Shown here in pieces: positions 1 to 9,291 of a stretch of DNA of 64,000 nucleotides. This DNA is from Rudaea sp. 3F27F6 (GTDB taxonomy: Bacteria > Pseudomonadota > Gammaproteobacteria > Xanthomonadales > Rhodanobacteraceae), in the NCBI RefSeq assembly GCF_005503555.1, contig NZ_SCNG01000001.1:124001-188000 (forward strand). The letters are read 5' to 3'. Positions within the stretch are counted from its first letter, which is position 1; every line of letters starts with the position of its first letter. Made by a program: the position numbers and the translations under genes. Under the pieces are notes generated by a model. It searched no databases, was not told where the DNA came from, and saw only the letters and a list, made by a program, of their open reading frames with translations.

Positions 1-713
1 GCGACATTGCCCATGCGACTCGAAGGGAACTTGCCCTTTTCGCCGAATGCGTATTTCGGGTTCTCGCCGCAGGCGAGCTTCATGCCGTACGGCGCGCCCG
101 GAAATTTCATCGCCTGCACCGTCGTCGCCGGCACGTTCTTGAGCACCACGCTGCGGCCGCCGATCAGGTTGTTCGAACCCGGCAGGATCTGCAGCGCGGT
201 GACGCCACCCGCGCGGGCGCGTGCAAACGACGGGTCCTGCACAGTGATCGAGTGCTCGGCCCAGACGTTCGGCGTAAGCGGATCGCTGATCTCGCTCACG
301 TCCGAATTCTCCGCATCGAGGCTCGTGAACGGAGCGGCGAAGTCGCCGTCGTGCGAGTGCACGTCGATGATGCCGGGCGTGACCCAACGGCCCTTCGCGT
401 CGATCGTGACGGCACCCGCGGGCGCGGCGACGGCCTGCGTGGAAAGCGCGACGATCTTGCCGTCGCGCATCAATAGGTTCGCGTGCTCGAAGCGGTGGCC
501 GGCACCGTCGAGGACGGTCGCATCAACGATCAGCGTGTCCTGGCGCGGCAACGGCGCGTAGGTACTCGGGAACGGATTGCGCTTCCACGGCAGCGTAGCG
601 TCGGCCGCTCCGCGTTCGCGCGCGGAATGCGGCCCTCGCTCTTCGCCGTGCGGGCCGGCTTGCGCGGTCGACAGCGTCAGCGCGAGAGCCGGCAAGAGTA
701 AGGCGAACTTCAT
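1..713 (-). CDS. Secreted amidohydrolase (metal-dependent hydrolase), N-terminal part, cut by window edge
   Basis: The reading frame is open from an ATG at 713 to the left edge (about 237 codons seen), so the C-terminal half lies outside the window. It starts with a signal peptide (MKFALLLPALALTLSTAQA), followed by the small beta-sandwich typical of amidohydrolases and the metal-binding motif after a beta strand (TPGIIDVHSHDG, HxH near residue 115). Later motifs GGVTALQILPGSNNLIGG and FPGAPYGMKLACGEN resemble exported imidazolonepropionase-like amidohydrolases. Substrate unknown. It begins 10 nt after the TonB receptor stop, so it is probably the second gene of the same Fur-controlled unit. 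Secretion and amidohydrolase family are clear. A link to siderophore or peptide breakdown is inference. Confidence 0.8.
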   Translation of the reverse strand, partial: MKFALLLPALALTLSTAQAGPHGEERGPHSARERGAADATLPWKRNPFPSTYAPLPRQDTLIVDATVLDGAGHRFEHANLLMRDGKIVALSTQAVAAPAGAVTIDAKGRWVTPGIIDVHSHDGDFAAPFTSLDAENSDVSEISDPLTPNVWAEHSITVQDPSFARARAGGVTALQILPGSNNLIGGRSVVLKNVPATTVQAMKFPGAPYGMKLACGENPKYAFGEKGKFPSSRMGNV

Positions 714-723
714 GCGGCGAACG

Positions 724-2925
724 TCAGAACTTGCGCGTGATGGTGAAATTGGCCGCACGGCGCAGGCCGTAGTAACAGGCCGTCGCGTCCGAGCAGCGCG
801 ACAGGTACTCGCGATCGAACAGGTTGGCGACGTTGAGCTGCAGCACCCATTTGTCCAGATTGTAGTGAACGGTCGCGTCCCACAGCACCACCGACGGCGC
901 GGGGAACTGATTGAACGAATCGCCGTAGCTCTTGCCGACGTAGCGCATGCCGAGGCTGGCGCCGAGGCCGGCGAGAGATCCTTCCTGCTGGGTGTAGTCG
1001 ACGAGTCCCGAAAGCATTTGCTTGGGCACCTGGAGAAGCTGCTTGCCGAGGCTCGCGTCGTTGGCCTTGGTCACTTCCGAGTCGGTATAGGTGTAGGCCG
1101 CGTTGAAACTCCAGGTTTCGTTGAAGCGCGCGACCGCTTCAAGTTCGACGCCTTTGACTTCGACTTCGCCGGTCTGCACGTTGAAGAACGCATGCCCCGG
1201 ATCGGTCGTCAATACGTTCTTCTGGGTCAGATCGTAAACCGCCGCGGTGAACAGCAAACTCTTGCCCGGCCCGAGCACCGGCTGGTACTTGATACCGGCT
1301 TCGACTTGGTTGCCTTCGGTCGGCTTGAACAGTTTGCCGCTGAAGTCGGCGCCCGGCGTCGGCTGGAACGACGTCGCATAGGAGACGTACGGTGCGACGC
1401 CGCCGTCGAAGAGATAGTTGAGACCGGCGTGGTAGGTGAACTTGTTTTCGGTCGACGACGTGCCAGCACTCGTGGTGGTGACGTTGTCCTCGCGGCCGCC
1501 GAGCGTGAGCACCCAGCGATCGATCTTGATCTGGTCTTGCACGTAGAGGCCGGCCTGCTTCTGCACTTCGTTGACGTACGGGGAAAGCGGCGGAGTGACG
1601 ATCGGCGCGCCGTAAACGGGATTGAACAGATTCAGAGGCGGAACGGCATACGGACTGGGATTGCCGTCCGGACCGAGTTGGCCGGTGTAGGCGAATCCGA
1701 ATTCCGAGTTATCCGTATACCGACGGTAGTCGATGCCGACGAGCAGGTTGTGTTTCGCTGCGCCCGTGTCGAATTTGCCTTCGACACGCGAATCAACGTT
1801 GAACGATTTGACGTTCTCGTTGAACGGAAAATTGTTGCGGTTGACGAGACCGTAGTTGATCGAACCGTCGGGATTCGTCGCAAGGCCCGCGCCGTAGACC
1901 TGCAGGATCTTCACGTCGGACGAGAAGTACTTGAGGTTCTGCTCGAAGCGCCAGTCGTCGTTGAACTTGTGGTTGAAGTCGTAGCCGACGCCGTATTGAT
2001 CGCGGTCGAAATGGTTGTAGTTGGGCTCGCCGAGATTGGTGCTGGTCGGCACGCGGCCGAGCGGATTCGGCGCGGCGACGCCCTGGATCGGCAGGAAGCC
2101 GCCGCCGTCGCCGTAGACGTCGTCGTGCTGGAAATAGCTGAGCCAGGTCAGGTTCGTTTCGGGAGAAATCACCCAGGTCAGCGCGGGCGCGACGTAGTAG
2201 CGATCGGTGTCGACGCCGTGCGCCTGCGTGCCCTTGTCGAACCAGAGCGCGGTAATGCGGCCGAGGAAGCGACCGTCCGCATCGAGCGGCCCGGTGAAAT
2301 CGGCGGCGAGCTGCGTGTTCGCATAGCTGCCGTACTGCGCCTGCACTTCGCCGCTGAACTGCGCTTCGGGGCGGCGGCTGGTCAAGTTGACGATGCCGCC
2401 CGGAGGCGACAGGCCGTACAGCGTCGACGACGGACCCTTGAGCACTTCGACGTTCTGGAAGCCGTAAAGATCGACGCCGACATTGCTCACCGAGCCGATC
2501 GGTGCCTGCAGGCCGTCGATGTATTCGGGCGGATAGAAACCGCGCAAAGTGAGCCAGTCGTAGCGCGGATCGGGGCCGTAATTCTCGCCGATGATGCCCG
2601 CGGTGTAGCGCACGACCTGACTGAGATTCTGCCAGTCGAGCAGGTCGATCTGGTCGCGCGTGATCACCGTCACCGACTGCGGCGTCTCGATCAGCGGCAC
2701 GTTCGACTTGGCCGCGCCATTGGTTTCTTTCGGCACATAGTCGGGCGCGGAGACGACGATGCCTTCGAGCTGCGTCGTTTCTTTCTTCTGCGGCTCATCC
2801 GCGGCCGGGTCGGCCGGTGCCGAATGGGCAACGGCAGCAACGACGCTCAGCGCGAGCGACACGGCAATGTGCAGCGGGCGACGTCGGCAGGGGCGATGCG
2901 GGAGAGTGGATTCACGGGCGGTCAT
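724..2925 (-). CDS. TonB-dependent siderophore receptor
   Basis: Outer-membrane, TonB-energised receptor of 733 aa, of the ferric-siderophore type (FhuA/FpvA family, usually 650-800 aa). After a signal peptide ending near AHSAPA there is a plug domain with the characteristic phrases ETPQSVTVITRDQI, LRGFYPPEYIDGL and the segment VEVLKGPSSTLYGLSPPGG, then a beta-barrel ending in an aromatic residue (NFTITRKF), as expected for outer-membrane barrels. I place the start at the ATG at 2925 because AGGGGG sits 4 nt upstream; an in-frame ATG at 2943 has no such site. A Fur box lies about 190 nt upstream, so iron repression is likely. The secreted amidohydrolase follows 10 nt downstream. Confidence 0.93.
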   Translation of the reverse strand: MTARESTLPHRPCRRRPLHIAVSLALSVVAAVAHSAPADPAADEPQKKETTQLEGIVVSAPDYVPKETNGAAKSNVPLIETPQSVTVITRDQIDLLDWQNLSQVVRYTAGIIGENYGPDPRYDWLTLRGFYPPEYIDGLQAPIGSVSNVGVDLYGFQNVEVLKGPSSTLYGLSPPGGIVNLTSRRPEAQFSGEVQAQYGSYANTQLAADFTGPLDADGRFLGRITALWFDKGTQAHGVDTDRYYVAPALTWVISPETNLTWLSYFQHDDVYGDGGGFLPIQGVAAPNPLGRVPTSTNLGEPNYNHFDRDQYGVGYDFNHKFNDDWRFEQNLKYFSSDVKILQVYGAGLATNPDGSINYGLVNRNNFPFNENVKSFNVDSRVEGKFDTGAAKHNLLVGIDYRRYTDNSEFGFAYTGQLGPDGNPSPYAVPPLNLFNPVYGAPIVTPPLSPYVNEVQKQAGLYVQDQIKIDRWVLTLGGREDNVTTTSAGTSSTENKFTYHAGLNYLFDGGVAPYVSYATSFQPTPGADFSGKLFKPTEGNQVEAGIKYQPVLGPGKSLLFTAAVYDLTQKNVLTTDPGHAFFNVQTGEVEVKGVELEAVARFNETWSFNAAYTYTDSEVTKANDASLGKQLLQVPKQMLSGLVDYTQQEGSLAGLGASLGMRYVGKSYGDSFNQFPAPSVVLWDATVHYNLDKWVLQLNVANLFDREYLSRCSDATACYYGLRRAANFTITRKF

Positions 2926-3110
2926 AAGTCCCCCTAAGGACATGGTGAAAACAATGAACGGACGATCCTCTCCGCGTCTGTCCGAACTTGCGATGCTGCT
3001 CCGTCACGATCACTCTCGTCTTCTTGCCTGGAGGGCGCCTACGTGGCAGGGACTTTCATCGTCGCGTTCGGGCCATCGCAGGCGGTGTCGTCGTTAGCGC
3101 ATATTTGGCA

Positions 3111-3129
3111 AATGATAATTATTATCAAA
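3111..3129. promoter_or_regulatory. Fur box upstream of the siderophore receptor
   Basis: The 13-bp perfect palindrome GATAATTATTATC lies at 3114-3126, flanked by AAT and AAA. It matches the GATAAT/ATTATC half-sites of the Fur consensus. It sits in the gap between the receptor start and the esterase gene and most simply represses the receptor/amidohydrolase unit under iron sufficiency. The match is seen directly; Fur binding is inferred. Confidence 0.85.
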
Positions 3130-3172
3130 TAGACATCCAAGCCGGACGCGCCTCAGCGCTGCGCGTTCACGG

Positions 3173-4144
3173 CTATCGGCGAAACATCGTGCGCAACCAT
3201 GCCGCGCCGTCGGCGATCGCCCGATCGGCAACATCCGCGATGGATACGGCTTCGAGAAAACTGTGCGTCGCGCCGGGATACTCGACGAAATCGGTATTCA
3301 CTACGGAACTGCGCAGCTTCGCCGCAAGCGCCCTACTCTGCTCGGCCAACACGTCGCACTGCGCGCCGATCAGGAACGCGGGCGGCAAGCCGGCGAGCCC
3401 GGCGCGCAGCGGCGCCGCGAGCGGATCGAGCGCATCGCCGGGACGGACGAGATAGTTGTGCCAGAACTCCGCCATCTCGGCGGCGGTAAGCAGATTGCCT
3501 TCGGCACCAAAGCCTTCAGCCGCTTCGTTCGAGATCTCGTCGGTGTAGCAGCCGTAGATCAGCAGCATGCCGCGCAACAACGGCGACGAGGAGGCATCGC
3601 GCAGCACGAGGCTCGTCGCGACCGACAGGTTCGCCCCGGCCGAATCGCCGCCAATCGCCAGGCGCGCAGCGTCGAGCCCGAGCGTGCCGGCCTGCGCATG
3701 CAGGGTGCGAACGACATCGACTATCTGTTCCAGCGCGAGGGGAAATTTCGCTTCCGGCGACAGTGCATAGTCGATGCCGACGACGACCGCACCCGCCCGC
3801 GCGGCGAACTCGCGCATGACGCGGTCGTGCGTGTCCAAGCTGAACATGGTCCAGCCGCCGCCGTGCAGATAGATCAGCGCAGGCTGCGACGTCTTGCTCT
3901 CCGTGGGCCGGTGCACGCGTACGCGAACGTCGCCGTGGCGCGTGGGCAAATGTATCTCCTGTGTCGCCGCCATCGCAGGCCCACCCTGACGCCAGGGCGT
4001 GCGCACGATTTCGGCGATGCGGCGCTTTTCGGCGACGGGCAGCGATTCCACCTCGGGATGCTGCGCCCATGCCTGCGCCAGCGCCGCGACGAAGCGGCGG
4101 ATCTGCGGATCGAGCGGATCGTGAACAGCCACGTCCGCGCTCAT
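3173..4144 (-). CDS. Alpha/beta hydrolase, hormone-sensitive-lipase (HSL) type esterase
   Basis: Cytoplasmic serine esterase of about 323 aa. It has the HSL-family oxyanion motif HGGGW (about residue 94), the nucleophile elbow GGDSAGAN (Ser about 168), an acidic residue in GAQCDVL and the catalytic His in GATHSF near the C-terminus. HSL esterases hydrolyse short-chain acyl esters; the physiological substrate cannot be told. The ATG at 4144 is preferred because AAAGGAAC lies 7 nt upstream; longer in-frame extensions run into the divergent promoter. It is transcribed divergently from an AraC regulator, a layout that usually means direct control by that regulator. Confidence 0.88.
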   Translation of the reverse strand: MSADVAVHDPLDPQIRRFVAALAQAWAQHPEVESLPVAEKRRIAEIVRTPWRQGGPAMAATQEIHLPTRHGDVRVRVHRPTESKTSQPALIYLHGGGWTMFSLDTHDRVMREFAARAGAVVVGIDYALSPEAKFPLALEQIVDVVRTLHAQAGTLGLDAARLAIGGDSAGANLSVATSLVLRDASSSPLLRGMLLIYGCYTDEISNEAAEGFGAEGNLLTAAEMAEFWHNYLVRPGDALDPLAAPLRAGLAGLPPAFLIGAQCDVLAEQSRALAAKLRSSVVNTDFVEYPGATHSFLEAVSIADVADRAIADGAAWLRTMFRR

Positions 4145-4295
4145 GCCTGATGTTCCTTTGTATACATCGATACTCCCAAGCGGTTTTGTGACGATTGCGT
4201 GACCTTCGGTTCTATGCTTAGAATCGAATCGCGCCCTCACCCGGCGCCTGTCAATTTAGTCCGCGCCGGGAATCGCGCTGTCGAAAGGGGATCGT

Positions 4296-5114
4296 TTGTC
4301 GTCTCGCGTGGGCCACATGCAGCGCAGCAAGAGAAGCATCGACTATCAGTACGTACCGCGCCCGATCGCGGTGCTGACGGACGACTATCCTTCCGGCTTC
4401 CACGATCCCAAGCACTCCCACGTGAGGGCTCAGCTCGTCTACGCGATCAGCGGCGTGACGATCCTGACCACGGACGACGCGAGCTACGTCGCCCCGCCGC
4501 AGCGTGCGATCTGGATTCCGCCCGGCGTCGCGCACGAAGTCCGCTGCCGCGATCGCGTGCAGATCCGCACGCTGTACGTTTCGCCCGATGCAGCGCCGGA
4601 CCTGCCCAAGGCCTGCCAGGTGTTCGAAGTGTCGAATCTGCTGCGCGAGCTGATCCTCACCGCCGCCGACCTGCCCATCGAGTACGCACTGGAAGGCCGC
4701 GAAGCGCGCATCATGGCGCTGATTCTCGACGAGATCCGCGTGGCCCGGCGCATTCCGCTGTACGTGCCGATGCCGATCAACAAGCGCCTCGCGCGCGTGT
4801 GCAGCACCATCCTTGCCGATCCGGCGCAGCACGATGCGCTCGACGTGTGGGCGGACGCGGCGGCGATGGGCCGGCGCACCTTTACACGCGCCTTCCGCCG
4901 CGAAACCGGCATGAGTTTCGCCACCTGGCGCCAGCAGGTCCGCCTGATGGATGCGCTGTCGCGCATCGCCACGGGCCATTCGGTTACCTCGGCGGCGCTC
5001 GACGTCGGTTACAACAGCCCGAGCGCGTTCGCCGCGATGTTCCGCCGCACGTTCGGCGTATCGCCGACGCATTACGTCGTCGCCGAGTCGGCAGCGGCCG
5101 CGCACGTCGACTGA
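4296..5114 (+). CDS. AraC-family transcriptional regulator with cupin sensor domain
   Basis: Predicted one-component regulator of 272 aa. Residues about 25-110 form an AraC-type cupin (KHSHVRAQLVYAISG, PPQRAIWIPPGVAHEV), a pattern shared with NimR-like regulators. Residues about 165-265 contain the two helix-turn-helix motifs (AAAMGRRTFTRAFRRETGMS; DVGYNSPSAFAAMFRRTFGVSP). The frame can begin at TTG 4296, which has AAAGGGG 5 nt upstream, or at ATG 4317, which lacks a good ribosome-binding site; I favour the TTG. It probably controls the divergent esterase gene, but the effector is unknown. Confidence 0.88.
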   Translation: MSSRVGHMQRSKRSIDYQYVPRPIAVLTDDYPSGFHDPKHSHVRAQLVYAISGVTILTTDDASYVAPPQRAIWIPPGVAHEVRCRDRVQIRTLYVSPDAAPDLPKACQVFEVSNLLRELILTAADLPIEYALEGREARIMALILDEIRVARRIPLYVPMPINKRLARVCSTILADPAQHDALDVWADAAAMGRRTFTRAFRRETGMSFATWRQQVRLMDALSRIATGHSVTSAALDVGYNSPSAFAAMFRRTFGVSPTHYVVAESAAAAHVD

Positions 5115-5298
5115 ACGTCTTCGTCGCCAAGGTTCGCATTCGCAGACGTACCGCCCGCGCAACGACGCCACGAACGGCCGCAGCGGCCAAAATGGCCCGT
5201 TCGCAATAGCGAAAGTCCCCAGACAAAAGGCTTCACGTCGCCTTTGCCGCGAAATTAGGCCACAGTCCGAAGGTTCCACCGACGAAGGCCTCGAGGAA

Positions 5299-6396
5299 AT
5301 GGCGTCTTTCCTGCGCATCGCGCACAAATACCTGAGCCTCACCTTCGGCCTGCTCTGGCTGCTGCAGACGGTGACGGGCACGCTGCTCGTCTTTCGCGGC
5401 GAGCTCGATGACGCTTTCCTGGCCGGCCCCGACCGGCCGCTCGCGCCGGCGGTACTCGGCGCCGCAGTGACACGGATCGCAGCGGAGCGCGCCCCGTCGC
5501 AACTCACTTTCATTCTCGCCAGCGAAGGATCGAAGAATCGCTTCGACCTGCTGTTCGAAGCACCCGACGGGCGCACGCGCGTACTCCGCGTGGATGGCGA
5601 AGGCCGCCCGGTCGCCGATCGTCCGCGCGATCACGACTATCCCGCGCCGGGCCTGTTCCAGACCGCGCTGGATTTCCATGAAAGTTTGTTCGCCGGCCAG
5701 CGCGGCATGTGGTTCATGGGCATCAGCGGTTTACTGCTGTTGTCGAATCTCATCGCCGGACTGGTCATCGCGTGGCCGAAGAAAGGGCAAGCGTGGCGTC
5801 GTGTTCTCCTGCCCTCCGCGACCGGCTCGCTGCCGGCAAACCTGTACAAGTGGCATCGCGCCCTGGGCTTGGCCTTCGCGGTATTCGCGATCGCGGTCGT
5901 CGCCACCGGCGTATTGCAGGAATATCCGGTCGACGACTGGATGGGCGTGCAGCGGCCCGAGCCGCCGAAACAGACCAACTCACTACCGCCCACGATCGCG
6001 TTCGGCGATGCGCTGTCGACCGCACTCATCCACTACCCCGGCGCGCCGATCGCACTGATCGAAATGCCCGCGCCGGATCATCCCTGGTACCGCATTCGTC
6101 TGCGTCAGGAAGGCGACTCGCGGCGCGTGTTCGGCTGGACCTCGGTGCTCGTCGATGCACACGACGGGCGCGTACTGCTCGACATGCCCGCGGCCGAGTT
6201 GCCGCTCAACGCAAAAATATACAACTCGTTCTATTCGATCCACACCGGCGAATTCTTCGGCCTTGGCGGCCGCATCGTCGTGCTCTGCGTCGGCCTCTGG
6301 CTGACCGCGATGGGCACGCTCGGCGCCATGCTGTGGTGGACGCGACGCAAAGCACGCGCGGCACAACGGCCGCGAACCCGAACGGCGGAGGCATGA
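5299..6396 (+). CDS. PepSY-associated transmembrane protein (iron-regulated PiuB-like)
   Basis: Inner-membrane protein of about 365 aa with the PepSY_TM layout. There is an N-terminal membrane helix (LTFGLLWLLQTVTGTLLVF), a periplasmic stretch, a helical pair (GMWFMGISGLLLLSNLIAG; YKWHRALGLAFAVFAIAVV), a second periplasmic PepSY-like segment and a C-terminal helix (GGRIVVLCVGLWLTAMGTLG). Members of this family often accompany siderophore receptors and are thought to help ferric-siderophore reduction. The ATG at 5299 is used because the protein resembles its family from this point; the preceding frame is arginine-rich and unlike protein. The stop overlaps the start of the next gene. Confidence 0.85.
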   Translation: MASFLRIAHKYLSLTFGLLWLLQTVTGTLLVFRGELDDAFLAGPDRPLAPAVLGAAVTRIAAERAPSQLTFILASEGSKNRFDLLFEAPDGRTRVLRVDGEGRPVADRPRDHDYPAPGLFQTALDFHESLFAGQRGMWFMGISGLLLLSNLIAGLVIAWPKKGQAWRRVLLPSATGSLPANLYKWHRALGLAFAVFAIAVVATGVLQEYPVDDWMGVQRPEPPKQTNSLPPTIAFGDALSTALIHYPGAPIALIEMPAPDHPWYRIRLRQEGDSRRVFGWTSVLVDAHDGRVLLDMPAAELPLNAKIYNSFYSIHTGEFFGLGGRIVVLCVGLWLTAMGTLGAMLWWTRRKARAAQRPRTRTAEA

Positions 6397-7034
6397 TGAG
6401 CGCAGGACGTTTCACCCCACGCAGCGATGCGGACGTGGCCGATTTGGTCAACCGGCATCCGCTGGCCTTGCTCGTTTCGCCCGGCGATGGCCGCATGCAT
6501 TCCACGCCGCTGCCGATGCGCATCGAACACCATGCCGACGGACGCATCGCGAGCCTGACCGGGCACATGGCGCGCGCCAATCCGCAGGTCGCCGCGTTGC
6601 GCGCCGATGCGCAGGCGACGCTGCTGTTCCTCGGCGCGCACGGCTACGTTTCACCGTCGTGGTTCGAAGACCGCACCCAGGCGCCGACCTGGAACTATGC
6701 CTACGCCAACTTCTCCGTACGCATCGATTTTCTCGACGATGCGGCGAACCTGGAGCGCGTGGTGCGCGATCTCGTCGACGCGATGGAAGCGGAACGTGAG
6801 CGCGCCTGGCGCGTCGACGACATGGGCGCGCGCTATGCGCTGCTGGCTTCGCGCATCATCGCCTTCCGCGCGACCGTGACGAACATCGAAGCCAAGTTCA
6901 AGCTCGGCCAGGACGAGCGTGACGACGTCTATCCGGAAATCCTCGCCGGCCTGCACAACGAGAACGGCAGCGAGGAACTCGTCGCGATGATGCAACTGTT
7001 CAACGCGCATCGCACCGGGAACGCGCCCGCATGA
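6393..7034 (+). CDS. PaiB-like FMN-binding split-barrel protein
   Basis: Protein of 213 aa with the features of the PaiB / FMN-binding negative transcriptional regulator family (around 200 aa): N-terminal RFTPRSDADVADLVNRHP, then HSTPLPMRIEH, GHMARANPQ and the conserved TWNYAYANFSV strand. Such proteins are flavin-binding split barrels; the regulator name comes from Bacillus PaiB, and DNA binding is not evident here. The start ATG overlaps the PepSY gene stop (ATGATGA), preceded by GGCGGAGG, and its own stop overlaps the permease start, so the three genes are translationally coupled. Confidence 0.85.
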   Translation: MMSAGRFTPRSDADVADLVNRHPLALLVSPGDGRMHSTPLPMRIEHHADGRIASLTGHMARANPQVAALRADAQATLLFLGAHGYVSPSWFEDRTQAPTWNYAYANFSVRIDFLDDAANLERVVRDLVDAMEAERERAWRVDDMGARYALLASRIIAFRATVTNIEAKFKLGQDERDDVYPEILAGLHNENGSEELVAMMQLFNAHRTGNAPA

Positions 7035-8533
7035 CCGCTTCGCGTCTGTTCACGCGCAAATCGATCGAAACGCTGCAGCAGCAGACGCGCGAGAACGGCA
7101 TGCGCAAAGTGCTCGGACCGCTGCAGCTCGTCCTGCTCGGCATCGGCTGCATCGTCGGCGCGGGCATCTACGTGATGATCGGGCCGGCCGCGGCGAGTTA
7201 CGCCGGGCCCGGCGTGATGCTGTCGTTCCTTATCGCCGGGCTGGCCTGCGCGCTGACCGCGCTGTGCTATGCCGAACTCGCCGCCGCGGTGCCTGCGGCG
7301 GGTTCGTCGTATACGTACTGCTATGCCGCGATGGGCGAGGTGTACGCATGGACCCTCGGCTGGCTGCTGATGCTCGAGTACGGTTTGGCCGGTTCGTTGC
7401 TCGCGGTCGGCTTCGCCGGCTATTTCGCCAGCCTGCTCGGTGATTTCGGCGTCCATTTGCCCGCGGTGATTTCGACCTCGTTGCTGCAATCGTCGGTCGT
7501 CGACGGGCATATCGGTTTTCACGCCAGCGGCGGAGTCAATCTTATCGCCGCCGGGGCATTGGCCGGCATTGCTGCGATTCTTATCGTCGGTGTGTCGAAG
7601 TCGGCCTGGGTAAACGCGGTGCTCGTTGCGATCAAGATCGCCGTGCTCGCGGCGTTCGTCGCGATCGGCATCGGCTCCGTCGACGTGCATCACTGGTCGC
7701 CGTTCGTGCCGGCCAACGAAGGCGGTTTCACCTACGGCTGGCAAGGCGTGCTGCGCGCCTCGTCCATCCTCTTCTTCGCCTACCTCGGCTTCGAAACCGT
7801 ATCGACTGCCGCCGGGGAAACGAAAGACCCGCAGCGCGCGATGCCGATCGGCATCCTCGGCGCGCTCGGCGTGAGCACGATCATCTATATCATCGTCGCC
7901 GCGGTGCTCACCGGCATCGTCCCGTTCCGCGAACTCGGCGTGCCCGATCCGATCGCGGTCGCGGTCGATCGCATCGGCCATCCCGGCTTTGCCGTGCTGA
8001 TCAAGATCGGCGCGCTGACCGGACTCGCCTCCGTGCTCCTCGTCAACGGCTACGGCCATTCGCGGATCTGCTACGCGATGGCGCAAGACGGTCTGCTGCC
8101 TTCGGCGTTCGCGCGGCTGAGCCCGCGCTTTCGCACGCCATGGATCGGCTGCCTTCTGGTCTGCGCGATTTCCGCTGTACTCGCCGCGTTGTTTCCGCTG
8201 TCGATCCTCGGCGACTTCGTTAGCATCGGTACCGCGCTCGCCTTCGTCATCGTCGCGTTGAGCCTGATGTGGCTGCGTACGACGCGACCGGACATTCCGC
8301 GCCCTTTCCGTGTGCCTCTCGGCGGCTTCCATATCGGGCGCATCTGGATCGGTTACATCCCGACGGCCGCGATCGTTCTCTGCATCGCGATGATCCTGCC
8401 GGTCGTGCTGGACATCGTGGCAATGGCCCGTCGCGGCAACCTGCTGCCCGCCGCCATTCTCGGCAGTTATGCCTGCCTCGGCGCGCTTATATATGTTTTC
8501 TACGGAATGAATCGCGCTCAACGCCGCGCCTAG
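7031..8533 (+). CDS. APC-superfamily amino acid permease (cationic amino acid transporter type)
   Basis: Twelve-helix inner-membrane transporter of 500 aa. TM1 carries the APC signature GIGCIVGAGIYVMIGPAA, TM2-3 hold the conserved CYAELAAAVPAAGSSYTY, and TM6 reads LFFAYLGFETVSTAAGETKDP. These match the cationic amino acid transporter branch (YfnA/CAT-like) and predict proton- or sodium-coupled amino acid uptake; the substrate is not determined. It overlaps the preceding gene by 4 nt, so it is the last gene of the PepSY-PaiB-permease unit. There is no obvious strong terminator on this strand directly after it. Confidence 0.92.
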   Translation: MTASRLFTRKSIETLQQQTRENGMRKVLGPLQLVLLGIGCIVGAGIYVMIGPAAASYAGPGVMLSFLIAGLACALTALCYAELAAAVPAAGSSYTYCYAAMGEVYAWTLGWLLMLEYGLAGSLLAVGFAGYFASLLGDFGVHLPAVISTSLLQSSVVDGHIGFHASGGVNLIAAGALAGIAAILIVGVSKSAWVNAVLVAIKIAVLAAFVAIGIGSVDVHHWSPFVPANEGGFTYGWQGVLRASSILFFAYLGFETVSTAAGETKDPQRAMPIGILGALGVSTIIYIIVAAVLTGIVPFRELGVPDPIAVAVDRIGHPGFAVLIKIGALTGLASVLLVNGYGHSRICYAMAQDGLLPSAFARLSPRFRTPWIGCLLVCAISAVLAALFPLSILGDFVSIGTALAFVIVALSLMWLRTTRPDIPRPFRVPLGGFHIGRIWIGYIPTAAIVLCIAMILPVVLDIVAMARRGNLLPAAILGSYACLGALIYVFYGMNRAQRRA

Positions 8534-8647
8534 ATGCTTTAGGCCAAGGGTCCAGTGTCGATCATGGATCGGAATCAAACTCAGTTTTTCGCGTCGGACT
8601 TAGTGCCAAGCCGACCGACGTCTACAGAATCCGAATAACCAAAAAAA

Positions 8648-8670
8648 AGCCCCCTGTATGCCAGGGGGCT
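8648..8670 (-). terminator. Rho-independent terminator of the lipoprotein gene
   Basis: A 9-bp stem (AGCCCCCTG / CAGGGGGCT) with a 5-nt loop. On the minus strand it is followed by a run of eight or more T residues (8641-8648). It lies about 80 nt past the stop of the minus-strand lipoprotein gene. The rest of 8534-8750 holds no supported gene. Confidence 0.88.
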
Positions 8671-8750
8671 TCCATTCTCTACACGAAACGCTGCCGCGCT
8701 ATCGAACGAGCCGACTCCGCATTTCGCGCGCTAGCTGCGTATCAGGCAAC

Positions 8751-9242
8751 TTACTTGACCTGGAACGACGTCGTCGACAGCGTCTTGCCGTCCGAGGTCA
8801 CTTCAAGCGTGTAGTTGCCGACCGGCCAGCCCGAGGCCTTGGTCAGCTTGTCGTCGACATTGCTGATGCCCGGCTCGGCGACCGTCTTCGCGTTGTCGGC
8901 GATGGTCTGGCCGTCCTGGAACTTCCAGCGCAGGCCGAGCGCAATGTTCGGCACCGTGGTCGTCACCGCGACCGAAGCGTAGATCGTGTCCTTGGGGCCG
9001 AAGGTGCCGACCGGCGTGCTGATCTTGCCGTCCGCGCCGACCGCATTGCCGAGCAGGACCGCGTTGACCTGGGCCGGGGCGGCCGGAGCCGGCGGCGGAG
9101 TCGGCGCAGGCGCAGGCGCAGCCGGAGCAGGTGCCGGAGCGGGCGCGGGTGCCGGCGGCGGAGCCGGCTTGCTGCAGGCGGCCAGAGCGACGGCGCCGGC
9201 CAGTACGATCGTCAACGGAATGCGTTTGCTGAGTTTGTTCAT
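8751..9242 (-). CDS. Proline/alanine-rich lipoprotein, unknown function
   Basis: Predicted lipoprotein of 163 aa: a lipobox LAAC at about residue 23, then a 35-residue low-complexity Pro-Ala stretch (repeated PAPAPA) that may span part of the envelope or peptidoglycan. A globular domain of about 100 residues follows, rich in beta strands and Thr/Val (GTFGPKDTIYASVAVTT, WPVGNYTLEVTSDG), suggesting an immunoglobulin-like fold. AGAGGGC lies 5 nt before the ATG. It sits 50 nt downstream of the LysM gene on the same strand, so an envelope role is plausible. No specific function recognised. Confidence 0.82.
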   Translation of the reverse strand: MNKLSKRIPLTIVLAGAVALAACSKPAPPPAPAPAPAPAPAAPAPAPTPPPAPAAPAQVNAVLLGNAVGADGKISTPVGTFGPKDTIYASVAVTTTVPNIALGLRWKFQDGQTIADNAKTVAEPGISNVDDKLTKASGWPVGNYTLEVTSDGKTLSTTSFQVK

Positions 9243-9291
9243 AGTTGCCCTCTGTGGTATGGACTCAAAGTTTGCCGCGCATGCGGTGCGA

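Noticed and set aside
577-2937. 786-aa open frame on the plus strand
   Set aside because: Antisense shadow of the TonB receptor; Arg/Val-rich composition with no domain, produced by high GC at codon position 3.
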